A stretch of 64,000 nucleotides of DNA. It comes from Lachnospiraceae bacterium (lineage in GTDB: Bacteria > Bacillota > Clostridia > Lachnospirales > Lachnospiraceae). Each line of letters begins with the position of its first letter. The first letter of the stretch is position 1. Shown here piece after piece: positions 49,933 to 58,767 of the stretch. The notes below the pieces were generated by a model. The model searched no databases and was not told the DNA's origin. It was given only the letters and a program-made list of their open reading frames with translations. Location: positions 124,001-188,000 of the forward strand of contig JAILHF010000052.1 of assembly GCA_024696005.1 (NCBI GenBank), read 5' to 3'. A program made the position numbers and the translations under genes.

Positions 49933-51192
49933 TTACAGCTCTTCCGGACCGGCGATCCTGCCGAGCACGGCAGATGCCGCCGCAACAGCCGGACTGGCCA
50001 GATAGATCTCGCTCTTTACATGTCCCATCCGTCCCACAAAGTTACGGTTTGTCGTCGATACGCAGCGCTCGCCCTCTGCGAGTATGCCCATGTAGCCTCC
50101 CAGGCAGGGTCCGCAGGTCGGTGTGGATACCACACAGCCGGCTTCGATGAAGGTCTTCAAAAGCCCCTCCTCCATGCACTGCAGATAGATCTTCTGCGTG
50201 GCCGGGATCACGATGCAGCGCATCCCCTTTGCCACATGGCGTCCCTTCAGCAGGGAAGCCGCGATCCGCATGTCATCCAGACGCCCGTTCGTGCAGGAAC
50301 CGATCACGACCTGATCGATCGCGATCTCTCCCACTTCATCGATGGTGTGGGTATTCTCGGGCAGATGCGGGAAGGAAACCGTGGGCTTGAGCTTATCGAG
50401 CTCAATGGTATATTCCGCGTCATAGACAGCATCCGCATCCGCTTCAAAAACATCATATTCCCTGGTCGCATGCTCTTTCAGATAAGCGATGGTTTTTTCA
50501 TCCACCGGGAAGATCCCGTTCTTGCCGCCGGCCTCGATCGCCATGTTCGCGATCGTAAAGCGGTCATCCATGGAAAGATGGGCGATCCCGTCCCCCGTGA
50601 ACTCCATGGACTTGTACAAAGCCCCGTCCACACCTATGAGGCCGATGATGTGCAGGATGATGTCCTTTCCGGAGATCCACTTTGCGGGCTTTCCCGTAAG
50701 ATTGAACTTAATAGCGGAAGGAACCTTGAACCAGGCTTCACCGGTCGCCATGCCGGCTGCCATGTCGGTGCTGCCCACACCGGTGGAAAAGGCTCCCAGC
50801 GCACCGTAAGTGCAGGTATGGGAATCCGCGCCGATGATCACATCCCCGGGTACCGTAAGGCCGCGTTCCGGAAGCAGCGCATGCTCGATCCCCATCTCGC
50901 CGACCTCGAAATAGTTCGTGATATCATTCTTTTTCGCGAACTCGCGCACGCATTTGCAATGCTCCGCGGATTTGATATCCTTGTTCGGCACAAAGTGATC
51001 GGGCACCAGCGCGATCTTATCCTTGTCAAAGACAGACTTCTTATCGAACTTCTCCATCTCGTGGATCGCCACGGGGCTGGTGATGTCATTTCCCAGCACC
51101 AGATCCAGCTTTGCCTGGATCAACTGTCCGGCTTCCACCTTTTTCAGGCCCGCGCCGTGAGCAAGGATCTTTTGCGTCATTGTCATTCCCAT
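49933..51192 (-). CDS. leuC: 3-isopropylmalate dehydratase large subunit
   Basis: The 419-residue large subunit holds the 4Fe-4S cluster, with cysteine segments VIGSCTNGR and [10 protein letters not shown]. It isomerises 2- to 3-isopropylmalate. The size is that of the archaeal/clostridial HACN type rather than the longer enterobacterial one. The start at 51192 (MGMTMTQ) follows GGGAGG by eight bases. It is the first gene of a transcript leuC-leuD-NusG-II-HepS-I-ruvA-ruvB, a mix of leucine synthesis and DNA repair. Confidence 0.97.
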   Translation of the reverse strand: MGMTMTQKILAHGAGLKKVEAGQLIQAKLDLVLGNDITSPVAIHEMEKFDKKSVFDKDKIALVPDHFVPNKDIKSAEHCKCVREFAKKNDITNYFEVGEMGIEHALLPERGLTVPGDVIIGADSHTCTYGALGAFSTGVGSTDMAAGMATGEAWFKVPSAIKFNLTGKPAKWISGKDIILHIIGLIGVDGALYKSMEFTGDGIAHLSMDDRFTIANMAIEAGGKNGIFPVDEKTIAYLKEHATREYDVFEADADAVYDAEYTIELDKLKPTVSFPHLPENTHTIDEVGEIAIDQVVIGSCTNGRLDDMRIAASLLKGRHVAKGMRCIVIPATQKIYLQCMEEGLLKTFIEAGCVVSTPTCGPCLGGYMGILAEGERCVSTTNRNFVGRMGHVKSEIYLASPAVAAASAVLGRIAGPEEL

Positions 51193-51222
51193 GCTTTTTT
51201 CCTCCCAAAACAAACTGTCTGT

Positions 51223-51251
51223 ATGTTAACATAAAATCCCAAAACGGTCAA
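51223..51251 (-). promoter_or_regulatory. leuC promoter with palindrome over the -10
   Basis: TTGACC (51251-51246), 17 bases, TAACAT (51228-51223) on the minus strand. The perfect palindrome TATGTTAACATA (51222-51233) covers the -10 box and could be an operator. Confidence 0.7.
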
Positions 51252-51257
51252 AGGTTC

Positions 51258-52499
51258 TTATGCTTCCCCCTCATCTTTATCGGAAGGCCCGCTTCCGCCC
51301 TCCCCGCTGCGCCAGTCACGGACAAAGCCCGTCAGGCGCTCCACATCCGCCCCAAGCGCTTCTTCCTGCCTGCCGCGGTTCTGCTCCATCAGCTTCACCT
51401 CATAAAGGCCGCTGCTCAGGCGTCCCGCATCATCCGACAGTTCCCCGCCCAGGTCCGAAAGGATGCGGATCTGTTCCCCGAGCTCCTCCAGTTCATCCTT
51501 GGCTTTCGAAAAGCTTCCGGCACACTCCGTGCTTTTCTCCCGGCACTCGCCTGTCTGATCCATTGCCAGCTTGAGCGAATTCCTTACCCGGATGATCAAT
51601 AGCAGTACACTGTCCGTCTTTTCATTGATCCTTGCACTCAGTTCCTTGATCTCATCCATGGCGCTGATCGCCGAGATCGTGACCGCCCCCGCCCGGGACA
51701 TGTCCAGTGAAGTGTTCATCACGTACAGATTGACCTGCGTCGCCAGAGACTGCAGGGCCGTCATGTCGTTGTAGATCGAATCCACCAGCTCTTCCGCTTC
51801 GCTGTGCATGGATTCCAGCAGGGAGTAACTGCCGCCCAGTTCCTGAAACTCCGTTTCCGTATCCGCCTGGACCTGCATGTTCTCGCGGATATGCTCCTTC
51901 AGGCGCTGCGCATGATCATAGAGGCCGTCCCGCCTGCTCTTGATCCCGCTCTCCAGAAGCAGCGCCTCATCAACGCTGTCCTCGATCTTTCCGCTCAGCG
52001 TCTGTATCTCCTCTTCCCTTTTGCAGATCCGTTCCATCTCGGCCACGGTGCGTCCCAGCTTCTGCCTCGCGTCATCGCGACTCGCGCGGGATTCCTGATG
52101 CGCATCATCCAGGTTTTCCTGCGTATACTTCAGTTCCCTGCTCAGCTCGCTCATCTGCTCGGCCTGGCTGCGAAGGGAATCCGCCAGGGCTTTCAGATCC
52201 TTTTCCCCGCTGTCCACAAAGATCTGATCCTGCATCAGCCCGTAGGCGATCCTGTCAAGAGGCACGAACATCTGACGTATCCTTCCGGTCGTAAAGATCG
52301 AATACAACACAAAAAGCAGCAGGAACAGAAGCAGCATGCCTGCCGCCTTGATCCAGAACAGCTTCCTGTCGTTTTCGGTGAGAAAGAGCAGAAGGGTACA
52401 AGCCACAAAGATCAGAAAAAAGGCGATGCCCAGACCGCCCACCACAAGTTGCGTGATCTCTCTCGAAAAGGAAATACGTTTGTTCTTCTTTTGTTTCAT
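51258..52499 (-). CDS. Membrane protein with degenerate chemoreceptor-like coiled coil
   Basis: A 413-residue protein with two helices near the N-terminus (about 16-38 and 48-68), then an almost wholly helical cytoplasmic part. Around residues 252-298 the sequence LATQVNLYVMNTSLDMSRAG, then IKELSARINEKT, aligns by eye with the signalling hairpin of methyl-accepting chemotaxis proteins (usually IAxQTNLLALNAxIEAARAG). The Glu and Ala residues that contact CheA/CheW are changed, and there is no outer sensor domain. It may be a chemoreceptor relative that lost coupling. It starts about 210 bases downstream of ilvC and ends just before the leuC promoter. Confidence 0.7.
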   Translation of the reverse strand: MKQKKNKRISFSREITQLVVGGLGIAFFLIFVACTLLLFLTENDRKLFWIKAAGMLLLFLLLFVLYSIFTTGRIRQMFVPLDRIAYGLMQDQIFVDSGEKDLKALADSLRSQAEQMSELSRELKYTQENLDDAHQESRASRDDARQKLGRTVAEMERICKREEEIQTLSGKIEDSVDEALLLESGIKSRRDGLYDHAQRLKEHIRENMQVQADTETEFQELGGSYSLLESMHSEAEELVDSIYNDMTALQSLATQVNLYVMNTSLDMSRAGAVTISAISAMDEIKELSARINEKTDSVLLLIIRVRNSLKLAMDQTGECREKSTECAGSFSKAKDELEELGEQIRILSDLGGELSDDAGRLSSGLYEVKLMEQNRGRQEEALGADVERLTGFVRDWRSGEGGSGPSDKDEGEA

Positions 52500-52506
52500 A
52501 AAAAGT

Positions 52507-52620
52507 GCGATATTTCACCGGGCGACACAACAGAATGCCTGCGGCACTCTGTTGTGAGCGGCGATATTTCACCGGGCGACACAACAGAATGCCTGCGGCA
52601 CTCTGTTGTGAGCGGCGATA
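52507..52620. repeat. Two tandem 54-base palindromic repeats
   Basis: Units at 52507-52560 and 52561-52614 are identical at every base I compared; a third begins at 52615 and diverges after six bases. Each contains a 13-base-pair hairpin with one mismatch (ACAACAGAATGCC with GGCACTCTGTTGT, loop TGC). They lie between the ilvC terminator and the start of the receptor-like gene. The form is that of REP-like intergenic palindromes; there are no spacers as in CRISPR. Confidence 0.9.
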
Positions 52621-52640
52621 CTCGCCGCATGACCGAAAAC

Positions 52641-52680
52641 AAAAAGTCTCTCTTGCATGCAAGCATGCAGAGAGACTTTT
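52641..52680 (-). terminator. Terminator of the ilv operon behind ilvC
   Basis: A long stem AAAAGTCTCTC plus GCATGC repeats folding on itself (52680-52641, one bulged base), followed on the minus strand by TTTTTGTTTTC, 33 bases past the ilvC stop. Confidence 0.92.
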
Positions 52681-52712
52681 CATTTCCGGTCGCCCGGCTC
52701 TGCATTTATACC

Positions 52713-53741
<1,029 letters not shown>

Positions 53742-53775
53742 CTAGAATATGTAAAAAATTAAATGAACAAACGTT

Positions 53776-54276
53776 TTAATCGAGCCACACCACATCGTTC
53801 AGCCCGCGGGACAGGCCGGTCACGCCGGTACGCGCCAGCTCCGCAATGGTATAACCGCGCAGCAGCTCCAGAAAGGCCTCGATCTTGGACGGGTTTCCCA
53901 AAAGCTCGATGATCAGGCTTTCCGGCCCCACATCCACGATATTGGCCCGGAAGATATTGGAAAGGGCAAGCAGCGGCTCGCGCTTGTCCTCGCTGACTTC
54001 CACTTTGATCAGGCACAGCTCGCGGTAAACCGAATCCGCAGGATCCAGCACTTTGATGTTGCGCACATCCACCAGCTTTTCCACCTGTTTCTCGATCTGG
54101 TCGAGGATCTCGTCATCCCCCGAGGCCACGATCGTGATCCGGGTATAGCGGGGATCTGCCGTCACGCCGGCCGTAATGCTTTCAATATTGTATCCGCGCC
54201 TGGAAAAAAGGCCCGAGATCCGGCTCAAAACGCCGGAAGAATTCTCCACAAGCAACTGAAAAACTTTTTTGTTCAT
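53776..54276 (-). CDS. ilvN: Acetolactate synthase regulatory subunit, copy 1
   Basis: A 166-residue small subunit with N-terminal ACT domain (VFQLLVENSSGVLSRISGLF start, RRGYNIESI) and the C-terminal ALS_ss_C domain. It mediates valine feedback on acetolactate synthase. It stands next to ilvC and has its own promoter, separated by about 120 bases from a second, clearly different ilvN. This copy is the more typical one in its YNIESITAGVT segment. Confidence 0.95.
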   Translation of the reverse strand: MNKKVFQLLVENSSGVLSRISGLFSRRGYNIESITAGVTADPRYTRITIVASGDDEILDQIEKQVEKLVDVRNIKVLDPADSVYRELCLIKVEVSEDKREPLLALSNIFRANIVDVGPESLIIELLGNPSKIEAFLELLRGYTIAELARTGVTGLSRGLNDVVWLD

Positions 54277-54340
54277 GAGCGTTCCGCCCTCCCGTTGATG
54301 TCCGACCGGACCTTGCGGATCCGTACGTCAAAACAGGTAC

Positions 54341-54369
54341 ATCTTAACAACATTCCCTCTGCTTGTCAA
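54341..54369 (-). promoter_or_regulatory. Promoter of ilvN copy 1 and ilvC
   Basis: TTGACA (54369-54364), 17 bases, TAAGAT (54346-54341) on the minus strand. An 11-base-pair hairpin (54368-54395, stem AATTGTC plus GGTG) overlaps the -35; it lacks a T run, so it may be an operator rather than a terminator. Confidence 0.8.
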
Positions 54370-54398
54370 TTGTCAGGTGTGGGCACCCGACAATTCCC

Positions 54399-54884
54399 TC
54401 AGCTGTCTTCCATGCACTTCTGCAGTGCCAGCGTCCCGGTGCGGGCCACCTCCACGATCGAGATCTGCTGCAGCAGGCTGATCATCAGACTGATCTTTTC
54501 CGGCGTGTCGCAGATCTGCAGGATCATCAGATGTTCGGACATGTCCACGATCTGGGCCTTCATCACCTCGCAGATCTCCATGATCTCACGGCGGTTGCCC
54601 TTGTTGTATTTCACCTTGATCAGCATCAGCTCCCGTGAAATGGCCTTATCCTCATCAAAGGTCTTGACCTTGATCACGTCCAGTTTTTTATTAAGCTGCT
54701 TTTCAATCTGCTCCAGGGTCTGCTCCGTCCCGGAACTCAGGATCGTCATCAGCGACACGGCTTTTTCATCCGTTTCCCCGACTGCGAGGGAATCGATGTT
54801 AAAGCTCCTTCTTGAAAAGAGTCCGGCCACCTTGCTCAGCACACCTGAACGATTCTCAACCAGTACAGAAAATATCCTTCTCAT
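54399..54884 (-). CDS. ilvN: Acetolactate synthase regulatory subunit, copy 2
   Basis: A 161-residue small subunit with ACT domain start IFSVLVENRSGVLSKVAGLF and RRSFNIDSLAVGETD. It differs from copy 1 through most of its length, especially in the C-terminal domain, so it is not a recent duplicate. It begins eleven bases after ilvB and is translated with it. Two regulators may give the catalytic subunit two feedback modes. Confidence 0.94.
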   Translation of the reverse strand: MRRIFSVLVENRSGVLSKVAGLFSRRSFNIDSLAVGETDEKAVSLMTILSSGTEQTLEQIEKQLNKKLDVIKVKTFDEDKAISRELMLIKVKYNKGNRREIMEICEVMKAQIVDMSEHLMILQICDTPEKISLMISLLQQISIVEVARTGTLALQKCMEDS

Positions 54885-54895
54885 CGTCTCTCACC

Positions 54896-56509
54896 TCATA
54901 CCAGATCCATCGGATCCACGATACATTCGCAAAGATACGCTTCATCCTTCGCAAGCAGTTCGTCCAGATGTTTGTCCAGATCCTTCATGTCCCGGATGCG
55001 CATGAACTTCATGTCATAGGCCGCGGCAATATGCTCCAGCTCCGGGCTTCCCGACAGATCGACCACCGAATAGCGGTCGTCATAGGTAAAATGCTGATAC
55101 TGACGGACCATTCCCAGATAATTGTTCTTCAGCACGATGATCTTGACCGGGATATCGTACTGCCGCATGGTCGCCAGCTCCATCATGCTCATCTGGAACG
55201 AGCCGTCACCGCATACCGCCACCACCTGACGATCCGGCCTTGCAAGCTTGGCACCTACCGCGGCGGGAATGGAATATCCCATCGTCCCCATGCCTCCGGT
55301 CGTGAGGAAACGGCCGTTCCTCACCACGTGATATTTGCAGGACCAGATCTGGTTCTGTCCCACATCCGCGACATAAATGGCGTTGTCCTGAAGCTTCAGG
55401 GACAGCCTGCGGATGAACTCGGCAGGATCCACATACTTCGGATCGGGCTTGCGCACGACGGGCATCTCCTGTTTATAACTCTCCAGGGAGCGCAGCCAGT
55501 CGCCGTATTCCCCGTCGATCTCGTATTCCGAGAGTTCCTTGAGGATGTGCCGTGCGTCACCCACGATGGGGATCGTCGCCCCGGCATTCTTTCCGATCTC
55601 GGCAGGATCCACATCGATGTGGATCAATACCGTATCCTTCATGACCCGCTCGGGCTGGTTGACCGCACGGTCCGCCACGCGGGCACCTACCATCATGATC
55701 AGATCCGCTTCCTTCATGGCCCGGTTTGCCCAGGGGAAACCGTTATTGCCGACCATGCCGAAATAGAGCGGATGTTCCGTTGCCATCACGCCGATCCCCA
55801 TCATCGTCGATACCACGGGGATCTGCAATTCCTCCACAAGACTGCGAAGCTCTTCCTTGGCATCCGCCAGGCGCACGCCGCCGCCGGCGCAGATCAGGGG
55901 ACGTTTTGCTTTCTCAAGCTCCTTCACGATCTTTTTGATCTGAAGCGTGTTGCCCTTGACCGTCGGCTTATAGGTACGGAGCTTCACCTCTTCGGGATAG
56001 CTGAAATTCCGGATCTTCTGCTGCTGCACATCGATCGGAAAATCGATCAGCACCGGACCTTTGCGCCCGGAATTCGCGATGTAAAACGCTTCCTTGACGA
56101 TGCGCGGGATATCGGCCGCATCCTTGACCAGGTAGGAATACTTCACAAAACTCTCCACCGCACCGGTGATGTCGGCCTCCTGAAAGACATCGGAGCCGAT
56201 CAGTTCGGAATTGACCTGACCGGTGATGCATACCAGCGGGATGGAATCCGCGAAAGCCGTCGCAATGCCCGTGATCAGGTTGGTCGCACCCGGGCCCGAG
56301 GTTACCGCACATACGCCCGGCCGGCCCGTAAGCCTTGCCATTCCGCTGGCGGAATGCGCCGCGTTCTGTTCGGTCCTTATCAGTATCGTTTTGATGTCCG
56401 TGTTCAGAATGGCATCGTAAAAAGGACAGATCGCCACTCCGGGATAACCGAAAACATACTTTACCCCTTCTTCTTCCAGACATTTCACCAATGCGTCCGC
56501 GCCGTTCAT
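54896..56509 (-). CDS. ilvB: Acetolactate synthase catalytic subunit
   Basis: A 537-residue thiamine diphosphate enzyme with the catalytic Glu in RTEQNAAHSASG (about 46), GPGATNLITGIA, and the ThDP-magnesium motif GDGSFQMS ending NNYLGMVRQ (about 430-460). It makes acetolactate or acetohydroxybutyrate for branched-chain amino acids. It is slightly shorter than the usual 550-570 residues because the C-terminus ends soon after CIVDPMD. It heads the cluster ilvB-ilvN; no T-box leader is visible in the short upstream region. Confidence 0.96.
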   Translation of the reverse strand: MNGADALVKCLEEEGVKYVFGYPGVAICPFYDAILNTDIKTILIRTEQNAAHSASGMARLTGRPGVCAVTSGPGATNLITGIATAFADSIPLVCITGQVNSELIGSDVFQEADITGAVESFVKYSYLVKDAADIPRIVKEAFYIANSGRKGPVLIDFPIDVQQQKIRNFSYPEEVKLRTYKPTVKGNTLQIKKIVKELEKAKRPLICAGGGVRLADAKEELRSLVEELQIPVVSTMMGIGVMATEHPLYFGMVGNNGFPWANRAMKEADLIMMVGARVADRAVNQPERVMKDTVLIHIDVDPAEIGKNAGATIPIVGDARHILKELSEYEIDGEYGDWLRSLESYKQEMPVVRKPDPKYVDPAEFIRRLSLKLQDNAIYVADVGQNQIWSCKYHVVRNGRFLTTGGMGTMGYSIPAAVGAKLARPDRQVVAVCGDGSFQMSMMELATMRQYDIPVKIIVLKNNYLGMVRQYQHFTYDDRYSVVDLSGSPELEHIAAAYDMKFMRIRDMKDLDKHLDELLAKDEAYLCECIVDPMDLV

Positions 56510-56578
56510 CTCTTTTCCATCCTCCGGTTTCTTTCGTCTCTTGAAATAATCAACATATTATGTTACCCTATTCTCGTT

Positions 56579-57043
56579 ATGAAAAAGATTATCCACAACG
56601 GAATGCGTTTTGTCAAACCTTATTTCCTTCTTTTGCTGCCTTTGGCCTTCAGCGGCTGCGGGGCAAAGGAAGATCTCCTTTTGGCGCCTTACCGTGAAGG
56701 GATTGAAAGCTCCGCGGCAAAGATCCGGGAGATCGGCGGCCGCATCGATGCACTCGACCCCTCAGCGGATGACGCGGATGCACAGCTTCTCGCCACTTTG
56801 GATGAAATGGAAGGCGCGTTCAAAGAACTTGCGGAACTGAAAGCTCCTTCCGACTTTTCCCACGCCGAGGAACTGGCCGATAACGCTTCCAATCTGATGA
56901 CGGATGCCGTGACGCTCTATCACGATGCCTATTCGCAGGCCTACGACGGTACCGCTGCCGAACAGGCTGCCCGGGAATACGATGCCGCAATGCAGCAGCT
57001 GACTTCCCTGGGCGACTACCTCATGAATCCTTCTTCCCCTTGA
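56579..57043 (+). CDS. Small lipoprotein, unknown function
   Basis: A 154-residue protein with signal peptide and lipobox FSGC (Cys27), followed by a wholly helical region (about 35-150) rich in Ala, Glu and Asp. I do not recognise a family. It is one of the few plus-strand genes. No good ribosome binding site precedes ATG 56579 or the alternative ATG eight codons later, so the start is uncertain. Its 3' end overlaps the convergent CmpB-like gene by 23 bases. Confidence 0.75.
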   Translation: MKKIIHNGMRFVKPYFLLLLPLAFSGCGAKEDLLLAPYREGIESSAAKIREIGGRIDALDPSADDADAQLLATLDEMEGAFKELAELKAPSDFSHAEELADNASNLMTDAVTLYHDAYSQAYDGTAAEQAAREYDAAMQQLTSLGDYLMNPSSP

Positions 57044-57764
57044 GTTTGTTTTCCGCCGCCACGATGCGGCGGTTTATGGCCTTTCCTTTTGCAAGGACCG
57101 CTTTCGCGGCTTTGACCAGGAAGATTTTCTCCCAGCTCTCCTTCTTTTTGTTCAGCCGGTCAAAACGCCTCTGTTTCCAGGCCGTCACCGCATCATAGCC
57201 GGCGGCCAGTTTTTTGTTCAGGCGCTTGTTTCCAATCGTAGTCCATATCATGTCCCAGCCGAATATCACCCAGATCGCGATGCAGATCCAGAAGCGGACC
57301 TCCTGCGGCACGGAAAGGATCAGACCGCTCAGGCCGGGATGGATCCACTTGACCACCGCCATCAGGGCCACTCCGAAAAACGCTCCGGCAACAACGCTGA
57401 TGCGGCCGTCCAGGTTCAGCGGATAATAGCTGTAGTCCCAATAGCGTTTGTGGAAGAGCGCTTCCATGACGATGCTTGTAAAAAGCTCCACCGCGCTGGT
57501 CACGGCTCCGGCCAGAAGGATCAGAAGCCACCATTCCTGTATCGGATGGAATAGGTCGTAGCTTACGGTACATACCACGGCATAGATCGGGCAGACCGGA
57601 CCGATAAAAGCTCCCCTGTCCATGAATTTGCCCTGTTCTCCGAGCGAAAAGATCGTGGATTCGTAAAACCAGCCGATAAATCCGTAGATCACGGCCACCA
57701 TGGTCCAGGCCGGAAAATCCAGGCCGGCAAAGATCTTCTGTACCGTTGTCCAGTCTCCGCTCAT
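57021..57764 (-). CDS. CmpB-like (PF06541) membrane protein
   Basis: A 247-residue protein with about five to six helices and the segment YGFIGWFYESTIFS near the N-terminus plus FMDRGAFIGPVCPIYAV, which match the family called putative ABC transporter type IV. The basic C-terminal tail is about 55 residues. It overlaps the HD hydrolase gene by four bases (ATGA), with AGGGGGA as binding site; the upstream in-frame extension is rejected. The two genes often travel together in Lachnospiraceae. Function is unknown. Confidence 0.88.
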   Translation of the reverse strand: MSGDWTTVQKIFAGLDFPAWTMVAVIYGFIGWFYESTIFSLGEQGKFMDRGAFIGPVCPIYAVVCTVSYDLFHPIQEWWLLILLAGAVTSAVELFTSIVMEALFHKRYWDYSYYPLNLDGRISVVAGAFFGVALMAVVKWIHPGLSGLILSVPQEVRFWICIAIWVIFGWDMIWTTIGNKRLNKKLAAGYDAVTAWKQRRFDRLNKKKESWEKIFLVKAAKAVLAKGKAINRRIVAAENKLKGKKDS

Positions 57765-58225
57765 CTGAGTCTTCCCCCTATCGTCTCTCCCGTCGCGCAG
57801 AGCTTGTCCGCTATCACCAGAAGCCATCCTTCCTTCGTCCGCGGCGGAAAGGCCGTCAGCGGGAACATGTGGTGCAGGATCATGTCCCGCTCCGTTTCGG
57901 AAAGTTCAAAATCCCTTTCGGCCTGACGCAGCGCCTTGCGGGGATGCGTATAGCCGTGGATCGAATTGGTCCAGCTCTTCTCGTGCCAGTCATACAGAAA
58001 ATAATCATGCAGCAGCGCCCCGCGGATCAGCGCCACCTCATCTACCCTGAGGTGAAAACGGCTTGCCAGATAGAAGGCCGTCTGGGCCACATGCAGGCAG
58101 TGAGTCCGGACGGAGGTGTCTCCGTGCTGGATAAAGTTGTCCATGTCATCAAAACGTGAATCTCTCCTGGTCTCCCGGAGCACCTGCCGGAAGAGCTCCA
58201 CTTTTTCTTTCTTCAGTCTTTTCAT
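57761..58225 (-). CDS. HD domain hydrolase
   Basis: A 154-residue HD-superfamily protein: HGDTSVRTHCLHVAQ (metal-binding His), ALLHDYFLYDW (the HD pair) and later HHMFPL and IADKL complete the phosphohydrolase site. The substrate is unknown; such small HD proteins act on nucleotides or signalling molecules. It is coupled to the CmpB-like gene downstream. Confidence 0.92.
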   Translation of the reverse strand: MKRLKKEKVELFRQVLRETRRDSRFDDMDNFIQHGDTSVRTHCLHVAQTAFYLASRFHLRVDEVALIRGALLHDYFLYDWHEKSWTNSIHGYTHPRKALRQAERDFELSETERDMILHHMFPLTAFPPRTKEGWLLVIADKLCATGETIGGRLR

Positions 58226-58238
58226 TGATCCCCCTCAT

Positions 58239-58763
58239 TCACCGTAAAAAACATTCTTCCTGCCGAAGGAGCAATTCCCTTTCCGCTTCCGCGTACTTTT
58301 CGCTCCCGGGATCTCCGCCGCCGAGCATCCACAGCGCACGGAAGAGATCGACATAGCAGGACGCCAGCCTGCCCGGATCGCCGGTCCTCATCCTGCGGTA
58401 AAAACCTCCGTCATATTCCAGCGCCATCGCGTCGAAACGGCAGAGCACAAGGTATACTTCCGGAATGCCGCCTCCGGCAAAATCCGTTTTCCGTTCCAGG
58501 ATCGCGCTTCTTACGCCCTTTTCTCCCTCTTCCAGATAAAGCAGCGGGAGCAGAAGCGTCAGAACATCATCTGCCTTCTCCCCTTCCGTTTCCCGAAGGC
58601 TGCAGACATAAGCCATCATCTCCGGCAGGAGCATGACGGAAACCCTGCGCCCTCCGTCAGTTCCGATATGCCGGTCGCGCTCGAGCTGAACGATCATTGC
58701 GATCAGGGCGGCCGCCGCCGCGTCTGCCCTGCGCATCAGCTGCAGGTAGGTCCCACGCTCCAT
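58239..58763 (-). CDS. Helical protein of unknown function
   Basis: Not recognised. The 174-residue protein is predicted to be mainly helical, with no signal peptide or membrane helix, and has an Ala-rich start, a Leu/Glu-rich middle and a Gly-rich turn before the final helix. It starts four bases after the topB stop with GAAGGGG as binding site; the in-frame extension upstream overlaps topB and is rejected. It lies between topB and the HD gene in one transcript. Confidence 0.75.
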   Translation of the reverse strand: MERGTYLQLMRRADAAAAALIAMIVQLERDRHIGTDGGRRVSVMLLPEMMAYVCSLRETEGEKADDVLTLLLPLLYLEEGEKGVRSAILERKTDFAGGGIPEVYLVLCRFDAMALEYDGGFYRRMRTGDPGRLASCYVDLFRALWMLGGGDPGSEKYAEAERELLLRQEECFLR

Positions 58764-58767
58764 CCGC

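Noticed and set aside
52507..52620. CRISPR array
   Set aside because: The repeat units abut each other without spacers, only two full copies exist, and no cas genes are near.
56510..56578. T-box or attenuator leader upstream of ilvB
   Set aside because: The gap is about 70 bases and shows no specifier loop, T-box sequence or terminator/antiterminator pair.
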